This document shows positions 58,881-64,000 of a DNA stretch of 64,000 nucleotides, one piece after another. How positions within the stretch are numbered: the first letter of the stretch is position 1; each line of letters starts with the position of its first letter. Made by a program: the position numbers and the translations under genes. The notes under the pieces were generated by a model. The model was given only the letters and a program-made list of their open reading frames with translations. It ran no database searches and had not been told where the DNA came from. The DNA comes from Streptomyces sp. NBC_00448 (GTDB lineage Bacteria > Actinomycetota > Actinomycetes > Streptomycetales > Streptomycetaceae). The stretch covers positions 9,504,501-9,568,500 of the forward strand of contig NZ_CP107913.1 of the NCBI RefSeq assembly GCF_036014115.1, in the 5' to 3' direction.

Positions 58881-59191
58881 ACACCGCCCTCATCGGCGTC
58901 GCGCTCGGCTTCGTGGTGGTGGCCGCCACGCTGGCGGTGCTGTGCCGCGAGCCCGTGCGGCAGGCGGTGCTGCTGGGCGTCCTCGGACTCGGCCTGGCCG
59001 TGCTGTTCGCCGTGCTGCAGGCACCCGACGTGGCGCTGTCGCAACTGGCGGTCGGCACCGTGCTCACACCGCTGCTCATCCTGCTGACGGTCCGCAAGGT
59101 CAGACGCCGCTCGGTGGCCGACGCCGCGAAGCCCGCCGGCGGCGGGTCCGGACCCTCCGACGCGGGACCGCGGGGCGGGACCGGGTCGTGA
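58877..59191 (+). CDS. DUF4040 antiporter subunit (MbhD-like, equivalent to part of the MrpA C-terminus)
   Basis: This 104-aa protein has three hydrophobic helices with Gln-Ala-Pro-Asp-Val-Ala-Leu-Ser-Gln-Leu-Ala-Val-Gly, the DUF4040 signature. In canonical Mrp this domain is the C-terminal part of the large MrpA; in Mbh hydrogenases and here it is a separate gene. GTG starts at 58877 and the stop overlaps the next start. Confidence 0.85.
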   Translation: MNTALIGVALGFVVVAATLAVLCREPVRQAVLLGVLGLGLAVLFAVLQAPDVALSQLAVGTVLTPLLILLTVRKVRRRSVADAAKPAGGGSGPSDAGPRGGTGS

Positions 59192-59937
59192 GTCCCCGGG
59201 CACGTCTGCTGCTGTTCCTGGTCTCCGCCGCGGTGATCGGCGTCTACTTCACCCTGTCCTGCCGGGAACTCCCGTCGTTCGGCGGAGCCTCGCACCCCTA
59301 CGGCGAGCGCGCGGTGGCCGCGGCGCTCGCCCACCGCACCGCCAACGTCGTCTCGTCGGTCAACTTCGACCTGCGCGCCTTCGACACCCTCGGCGAGGAG
59401 TCGATCCTCTTCTGCACGGTGCTCGGGGCGACCTTGCTCCTGCGCCTCGCCCGCGACGAACGCCAGCACGCCGCCGCGTCGGAGGCCGTCCTGCCCACCA
59501 CCCGGCTGCTGGGGGCCGTGCTGCTGCCGGTGACCGTGGTGGTCGGGGTGTACATCGTCGCCCACGGCCAGCTCAGCCCCGGAGGCGGGTTCCAGGGCGG
59601 GGTGGTGCTGGCCACCGCGCTCCACCTGGGCTATGTCGCCGCCGACTACCGCGTGTTGGAGCGGCTGCGGCCGCTGGTCGTCCTGGACATCGCCGACTCG
59701 CTCGCGGCGGCGTCCTTCACCGCGATGGGCGTGGCCGGGCTGGCCGCGGGCGGCGCGTTCCTGAAGAACGTCCTGCCGCTGGGCACCTTCAACAAGATCA
59801 CCTCGGGAGGCATGGTGCCGCTGTTCAACGCGGCGGTCGGCGTCGAGGTGGCCTCCGGGGTGATCGTGCTGCTCGCGCACTTCCTCGACCAGGCCGTCGA
59901 GGTCACCGGGACCGGTACACAGGAGGAGGAAGCCTGA
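59188..59937 (+). CDS. Fused MbhE-like and MrpB-like antiporter subunit
   Basis: The 249-aa protein contains two modules. Residues 1-95 carry one hydrophobic helix followed by Asn-Val-Val-Ser-Ser-Val-Asn-Phe-Asp-Leu-Arg-Ala-Phe-Asp-Thr-Leu-Gly-Glu-Glu, the MbhE/MrpA-tail signature. Residues 105-245 carry Gly-Gln-Leu-Ser-Pro-Gly-Gly-Gly-Phe-Gln-Gly-Gly and Leu-Pro-Leu-Gly-Thr, the MrpB/MbhF signature. In Mbh operons the two are distinct genes. GTG 59188 overlaps the previous stop. Confidence 0.82.
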   Translation: MSPRARLLLFLVSAAVIGVYFTLSCRELPSFGGASHPYGERAVAAALAHRTANVVSSVNFDLRAFDTLGEESILFCTVLGATLLLRLARDERQHAAASEAVLPTTRLLGAVLLPVTVVVGVYIVAHGQLSPGGGFQGGVVLATALHLGYVAADYRVLERLRPLVVLDIADSLAAASFTAMGVAGLAAGGAFLKNVLPLGTFNKITSGGMVPLFNAAVGVEVASGVIVLLAHFLDQAVEVTGTGTQEEEA

Positions 59938-60284
59938 TGGGCGTGTGGCCCTACCTGGCCGCGGGCTGGATTCTGCTCGTGGCTCTCTACGGACTGGTGA
60001 CCAGCCGGAACCTGATCCACGCGATCGGCTGCCTGGCCGTCGCGCAGTCCTCGACGTACGTGCTGCTGCTCGCCGTCGGCTACCGCGACCACTCCACCGC
60101 CCCGGTGTTCTCCGACCTCCGACCAGGCTCGCGCCCGGTGGTGGACCCGATCGTCCAGGCCCTCGCCCTCACCGACATCGTCGTCGGCGCGACGGTCACC
60201 GCCCTGCTGCTCGCTCTCACGATCCAGCTGCGCAAACGGCACGGAACCGTCGATCCCGAGTCGCTGACCGCGCTGAGGGGCTGA
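59937..60284 (+). CDS. mrpC: Cation/proton antiporter subunit C (MrpC/NuoK-like)
   Basis: ATG 59937 shares one base with the previous stop (TGATG). The 115-aa protein has three helices and the NuoK-like Gly-Leu-Val-x-Ser-Arg-Asn-Leu-Ile and Asp-Pro-Ile-Val-Gln-Ala-Leu-Ala-Leu-Thr-Asp-Ile-Val segments with the conserved acidic residue in the helix. It partners the NuoL/M-like MrpD subunit. Confidence 0.92.
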   Translation: MGVWPYLAAGWILLVALYGLVTSRNLIHAIGCLAVAQSSTYVLLLAVGYRDHSTAPVFSDLRPGSRPVVDPIVQALALTDIVVGATVTALLLALTIQLRKRHGTVDPESLTALRG

Positions 60285-60288
60285 CGGT

Positions 60289-62106
60289 GTGACAGACGCG
60301 ACCCTGCTGCCGCTGGCAGTGGCGATCCCGCTGCTCGGCGCGCCCCTGCTGGCCGTCGCGGGCCGGGTACTGCCGCGCACCGGCTGCGACGTCCTGGCCA
60401 CCGGCGCCGCCGCGGCCGACGTGGTGTGCCTGGCGCTGCTGTGGTCGCACATCCAGGGCGTCGCCGTCACACCGGTCGGCGGCTGGCCGGCGCAGATCGG
60501 CATCGTGCTCGCCGCGGACCGGGTCGGCGCGGGCCTCGCGCTCCTCGCGTCGTGTCTGGTGCTGGCGGTCCTGGCCTACTCCTGGCGGTACTTCGACGAG
60601 CCGCGCGGTGAACGCGCGGGCCTGTTCCCCGCGATGGTGCTGACCTTCCAGGCCGGCATGGTCGGCTTCGCCCTGACCGGCGACCTGTTCAACGCCTTCG
60701 TGTTCTTCGAGTTGATGGGCGCCGCCGGATACGCCCTGACCGGCTACCGCATCGAGGACCCGCGCCCGCTCCAGGGCGCCCTCACCTTCGGGATCGTCAA
60801 CTCCCTTGCCGCGTACTGCTCGCTGCTGGGCATCGGGCTGCTCTACGCCCGCACCGGGCAGCTGAACCTCGCCGCGATGGGCCGGGCGATGGGGGAGCAC
60901 CGGACCGACCTGCTGGTCGTGGTCTCCTTCGTGCTCGTGGTCACCGCCATGCTGGTCAAGGCCGCGGTGGTGCCGTTCCACTTCTGGCTGCCCGACGCGC
61001 ACGCCGTCGCCCCGACCCCGGTGTGCATGCTGCTGTCCGGCGCGATGGTCGAGCTGGGCGCCTACGGGATCGGGCGCGTGTACTGGACGGTCTTCTCCGG
61101 TCCGGGCGGCATCCCGCACGACGCGTTCCGCCACACCTTCACCGCGCTGGGCGTGCTCACCGCGCTCGTCGGCGCCGTGATGTGCTGGCAGCAGCGGCAC
61201 CTCAAGCGCATGCTCGCGTACTCGACCGTGGGCCATGTCGGCCTGTTCGTGGTGGGCATCGCGTTGCTCACCCCCGGCGGCGTGGCCGGCGCCGCCGTCT
61301 ACGTGGCCGCGCACGGCTGCGCGAAGGCGGCGCTGTTCGGCCTGACCGGTGTGCTCCTGGACCGCTACGGCTCCGTCGACGAGCACGGCCTGTACGGTCG
61401 GGCGCGGGATCTGCGGCTGCTGGGCGTGCTGTTCGTCCTGGGCGCGCTCGCGCTGGCCGGGCTGCCGCCGTTCGGCACCGGGCTGGGCAAGGCCCTCGGC
61501 GAGGCCGCGGCCGGCCACAGTCAGGCGTGGCTCCCGACCGTGTACGTCCTCACGTCCGCGCTGACCGGGGGAGCGCTGCTCCGGGCGGCCCTGCGGATCT
61601 TCTGGGGCGCCGGACCGGTTCCGCACAGCCGGCCCGGCGAGGCCGAGACCAGCGGAGAGGGCGAGGAACCCGAAGTCAGGGAGCCGGGGCGGGCGCTGCC
61701 GCCGATGATGGTCGCGGTGCCCGCCCTCCTGCTCGCCCTGTGCGCGTTGGTCGGCTGCCTGCCTGCCGTGGCGCGCTCGCTCGCCCGCGGAGCCGCCGTC
61801 TTCACCGACCCCGCCGTCTACCGTGCCGCCGTCCTCGGTCCCGCCGTCGCGCACCGGGCGGTGCTGCCGCACGTCGCGTCGGCGTGGACCGCCGAGGGGC
61901 TGCTGCTGGGCGGCGGGTCGGCCGCCGCCGCGGCCGCGTTCGCGGTCCTCGCGGTGCTGCGCCCCGTCCGGCTTCCCTTGCACCGGGGGGTGCGCGCCTT
62001 GGTGACCGGGCTGCGGCGGCTGCACTCCGGGCACCTGGGCGACTACGTCGCCTGGCTCGCCCTCGGTGTCGCCGCCCTGTGCGCCGCGTTCGGCGCGCAG
62101 ACCTGA
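60289..62106 (+). CDS. mrpD: Cation/proton antiporter subunit D (MrpD, NuoN/NuoM-like)
   Basis: The 605-aa protein has about 14 hydrophobic helices and the proton-channel signature of complex I-type antiporters. The key features are Phe-Val-Phe-Phe-Glu-Leu-Met (conserved Glu), Val-Lys-Ala-Ala-Val-Val-Pro-Phe-His-Phe-Trp-Leu-Pro-Asp-Ala-His, and later Arg-Met-Leu-Ala-Tyr-Ser-Thr. It is the only large channel-type subunit in the operon. A charged linker near residue 445-465 lies before the last helices. GTG start at 60289 follows the MrpC stop by four bases. Confidence 0.93.
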   Translation: MTDATLLPLAVAIPLLGAPLLAVAGRVLPRTGCDVLATGAAAADVVCLALLWSHIQGVAVTPVGGWPAQIGIVLAADRVGAGLALLASCLVLAVLAYSWRYFDEPRGERAGLFPAMVLTFQAGMVGFALTGDLFNAFVFFELMGAAGYALTGYRIEDPRPLQGALTFGIVNSLAAYCSLLGIGLLYARTGQLNLAAMGRAMGEHRTDLLVVVSFVLVVTAMLVKAAVVPFHFWLPDAHAVAPTPVCMLLSGAMVELGAYGIGRVYWTVFSGPGGIPHDAFRHTFTALGVLTALVGAVMCWQQRHLKRMLAYSTVGHVGLFVVGIALLTPGGVAGAAVYVAAHGCAKAALFGLTGVLLDRYGSVDEHGLYGRARDLRLLGVLFVLGALALAGLPPFGTGLGKALGEAAAGHSQAWLPTVYVLTSALTGGALLRAALRIFWGAGPVPHSRPGEAETSGEGEEPEVREPGRALPPMMVAVPALLLALCALVGCLPAVARSLARGAAVFTDPAVYRAAVLGPAVAHRAVLPHVASAWTAEGLLLGGGSAAAAAAFAVLAVLRPVRLPLHRGVRALVTGLRRLHSGHLGDYVAWLALGVAALCAAFGAQT

Positions 62107-62124
62107 TCCGGCGCGCAGACCTGA
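62091..62124 (+). repeat. Tandem 16-bp duplication spanning the mrpD stop codon
   Basis: CGGCGCGCAGACCTGA occurs at 62091-62106 and again at 62109-62124, offset by 18 bp, so the stop codon context is duplicated just beyond the gene. This is a recent slippage event without evident function. Confidence 0.9.
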
Positions 62125-62225
62125 GGGGGCGGTGGCACCGGCGTCACCGCGTCATCACGTTCGCGGATCACCGCGCGGTGCACGGCGGGCCGGACCCGAC
62201 CGAGCAGGCCCCAGGCCGGGCAGGC

Positions 62226-62765
62226 TCAGGCCGGGCGGGTCACCGCTTGCAGGACGGTGCGGTTGAAGGCCGGCAGGTCGTCGGGCTTACGACTGGTGAT
62301 GAGGGCGTTGGGGCCCGCCGTGCACACCTTCACCTCCTCGTCCACCCAGGTCGCGCCCGCGTTGCGCAGGTCCGTCCGCAGGCTCGGCCACGAGGTGAGC
62401 GTCCGGCCACGGACCGTGTCCGCCTCGACCAGGGTCCACGGGGCGTGGCAGATCGCCGCGACCGGCTTGCCGGCGGCGAAGAAGCCGCGTACGAGGTCGA
62501 GCGCCTTGGCGTCCTGGCGCAGCTCGTCCGGGTTGGCGACGCCGCCGGGCAGGACCAGCACGTCGAAGTCCGCCGCGGAAGCCTCGTCCACGGCGAGGTC
62601 GGCCGGGAAGGTGTCGGCCTTGTCCAGGTGGTGGAAGCCCTGGACCTCGCCCGCCTCGGGGGTGATCAGCGACGGCGTCACTCCCGCGTCGGACAGCGCC
62701 TGCCAGGGGGAGGTCAGCTCCACCTGCTCGACGCCCTCGGTCGCGGTCAGGAATGCGGCTCGCAC
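62226..62765 (-). CDS. DJ-1/PfpI-family protein (type 1 glutamine amidotransferase-like)
   Basis: The 179-aa protein starts at GTG 62765, about ten bases after GAGAGGA. It has the nucleophile elbow Ala-Ile-Cys106-His107-Ala-Pro-Trp and an acidic residue near the active site (Glu near residue 12), as in PfpI/YhbO-type proteins. These act as deglycases/peptidase-like stress proteins. It is convergent with mrpD and close to the PoxB-like gene on the same strand, with a 152-bp gap that holds nothing recognisable. Confidence 0.9.
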   Translation of the reverse strand: MRAAFLTATEGVEQVELTSPWQALSDAGVTPSLITPEAGEVQGFHHLDKADTFPADLAVDEASAADFDVLVLPGGVANPDELRQDAKALDLVRGFFAAGKPVAAICHAPWTLVEADTVRGRTLTSWPSLRTDLRNAGATWVDEEVKVCTAGPNALITSRKPDDLPAFNRTVLQAVTRPA

Positions 62766-62917
62766 GACATCACGTCCTCTCGTTGCCGGAGCCTGTTCGA
62801 AGCGTTCACGCTGCGGCTACCCGTCGCCATGCACCGAAAACGGCATCCGCGCCGCGGAGTCCCGTCGCCTCCCCACCGCGAGGCGTACTCGGTTCCGCCC
62901 GCCGGGGCGCTCGTGGC

Positions 62918-64000
62918 TCAGCCCTCCGGGGAGTCGTCGCCGTGGCTGCGGACGATCTCCTTCATCTTGGCGACCGCGAAGCCCCAGCCCTGCTCGACGG
63001 TGGGCTTGGCGGGGACGGCGATCTCGTCGGGGTTGGTGACGACATCGAGCAGCACGGGTCCGCGCACGTCCAGCGCGGTGCGCACCGCCTCGTCCAGTTC
63101 GGCGGGGTCGGTGACGCGGATGCCGGTGAGTCCCAGGGCGGTCGCGACCGCGGCGAAGTCGGGGTTGTCCAGGACGGTGCCGAACTCGGGCAGGCCGGAC
63201 TGCTCCTGTTCGAGTTTCACCATGCCCAGGCGGCGGTTGTCGAAGACGACGAGGGTCACCGGAAGGTCGTAGGTCCTGAGCGTCATCAGGTCGCCGAGCA
63301 GCATGCTCAGGCCGCCGTCGCCGCAGAACGCGACGACCTGCCGGTCGCGGTCCAGGAGTTGCGCGCCGAGCGCGTGCGGCATGGCGTTGGCCATCGAGCC
63401 GAGGTTGTAGGAGCCCAGCAGGCGGCGCGTGCCGCGCATCTCCACGAACCGGGAGAGCCAGACCGTCGCCATGCCGGTGTCGGAGGTGAAGACGGCGTCG
63501 TCGTCGGCGTACCGGTCGACGGCGGCGGCCAGCGCCTCGGGGCGGATGTCGTGGGCGCGGTTGTCCAGCGCCGAACGGACCCGTCCGATCAGGCCCTTGT
63601 CGTGGCCGGGCGCGGCCAGCCGGTCCTGGCCCTCGCGCCAGGACGCGAAGTGCCGCACGGACTTCTCCAGGTGCCCTCGGTCACGGCCGCCGGCGGGGGC
63701 TGGAGCGGACAGGTGGGCGAGCAGGTCGCGCACCGTCGCGCCGACATCGCCGACCAGGCCGATCTCGACCGGCACCCGGCGCCCGATGTGGGTCGGCTCG
63801 GTGTCGACCTGGACGACGGTGCGGCCCTCGGGGTACCAGTCGCGGTACGGGAAGTCGGTGCCCAGCAGCAGGAGCGTGTCGGCGTCCTGGAGCGCGGCGG
63901 CCGCGGCGGGGTTGCCGATCAGGCCGGTCTGGCCGACCTGGAAGGGGTTGTCGCCCTCGAAGCCCTCCTTGGCCTTCAAGGTGAGCACCATCGGCGCGGC
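62918..64000 (-). CDS. PoxB-like thiamine-diphosphate enzyme (pyruvate dehydrogenase/oxidase type), partial
   Basis: The last 361 or so codons are inside the window; the 5' part lies beyond 64000. The C-terminal thiamine-diphosphate domain shows Phe-Cys-Gly-Asp-Gly-Gly-Leu-Ser-Met-Leu and, 26 residues on, Asp-Asn-Arg-Arg, the GDG...N cofactor motif with magnesium ligands. A middle FAD/nucleotide-type domain precedes it (Leu-Leu-Leu-Gly-Thr-Asp-Phe-Pro). The length and the Gly-Ser-Tyr-Asn-Leu-Gly-Ser-Met-Ala-Asn-Ala-Met-Pro stretch match quinone-dependent pyruvate dehydrogenases rather than acetolactate synthase. Confidence 0.85.
   Translation of the reverse strand, partial: AAPMVLTLKAKEGFEGDNPFQVGQTGLIGNPAAAAALQDADTLLLLGTDFPYRDWYPEGRTVVQVDTEPTHIGRRVPVEIGLVGDVGATVRDLLAHLSAPAPAGGRDRGHLEKSVRHFASWREGQDRLAAPGHDKGLIGRVRSALDNRAHDIRPEALAAAVDRYADDDAVFTSDTGMATVWLSRFVEMRGTRRLLGSYNLGSMANAMPHALGAQLLDRDRQVVAFCGDGGLSMLLGDLMTLRTYDLPVTLVVFDNRRLGMVKLEQEQSGLPEFGTVLDNPDFAAVATALGLTGIRVTDPAELDEAVRTALDVRGPVLLDVVTNPDEIAVPAKPTVEQGWGFAVAKMKEIVRSHGDDSPEG

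Overview
The window is very GC-rich DNA with strongly biased third codon positions, many GTG starts and stop/start overlaps of the GTGA or ATGA type. Its gene content (WXG100/Esx proteins, MsiK-dependent-style sugar ABC transporters without their own ATPase, Tat-secreted polysaccharide lyase, sedolisin, ROK, GntR, LysR and TetR regulators) points to a Streptomyces or close relative. No rRNA, tRNA, CRISPR array or complete mobile element was seen.

Layout. 1-17076: substrate end of a type VII (ESX) secretion locus. It runs from the tail of an unidentified proline-rich gene through an EsxB/EsxA pair, a small helical protein, a 1107-aa WXG/PPE-like protein with freshly duplicated Gly-rich repeats, a YbaB/EbfC-like (EspL-like) protein and a further WXG100 protein to a 3672-aa giant. 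The giant has a CpnT-like N-terminus, an embedded zincin motif and an OmpA-like C-terminus. 17117-25315: a small membrane protein, a secreted sedolisin with three C-terminal surface repeats, a frameshifted membrane protein, a HAD hydrolase divergent from an MFS exporter, and a ROK repressor. 26001-31815: secreted DUF5010-type glycan-related protein, remnant of a secreted serine peptidase, PQQ-like beta-propeller, AraC regulator divergent from a CynX/NimT-type MFS transporter. 31844-42293: polysaccharide utilisation locus (sulfatase, sugar ABC transporter, GntR/LacI-type regulator, Gfo/Idh dehydrogenase, PL8 lyase) arranged around a divergent promoter with nested inverted repeats. 42404-45856: prolyl iminopeptidase, SDR/LysR divergent pair with a clear LysR box, DUF3224 protein. 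45925-52910: tightly overlapping operon for 4-hydroxyproline catabolism with its own FCD-GntR regulator and a prolyl-aminopeptidase-like hydrolase. 53149-54652: four perfect 17-bp tandem repeats before a tiny ORF, a protein with a ParB-like motif, a frameshifted zinc-ribbon gene. 54755-57322: alcohol dehydrogenase, SDR and TetR regulator with a double palindromic operator. 57711-62106: seven-gene Mrp/Mbh-type cation/proton antiporter operon lacking a large MrpA. 62226-64000: DJ-1/PfpI protein and the 3' part of a PoxB-like thiamine-diphosphate enzyme.

Working together: the PL8 lyase and sulfatase suit hyaluronan or chondroitin sulfate, the hydroxyproline operon and prolyl peptidases suit collagen-type peptides, and the sedolisin family includes collagen-degrading members. 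This suggests, without proving, scavenging of animal extracellular matrix. The most unusual part is the ESX substrate locus with the giant zincin-bearing protein.
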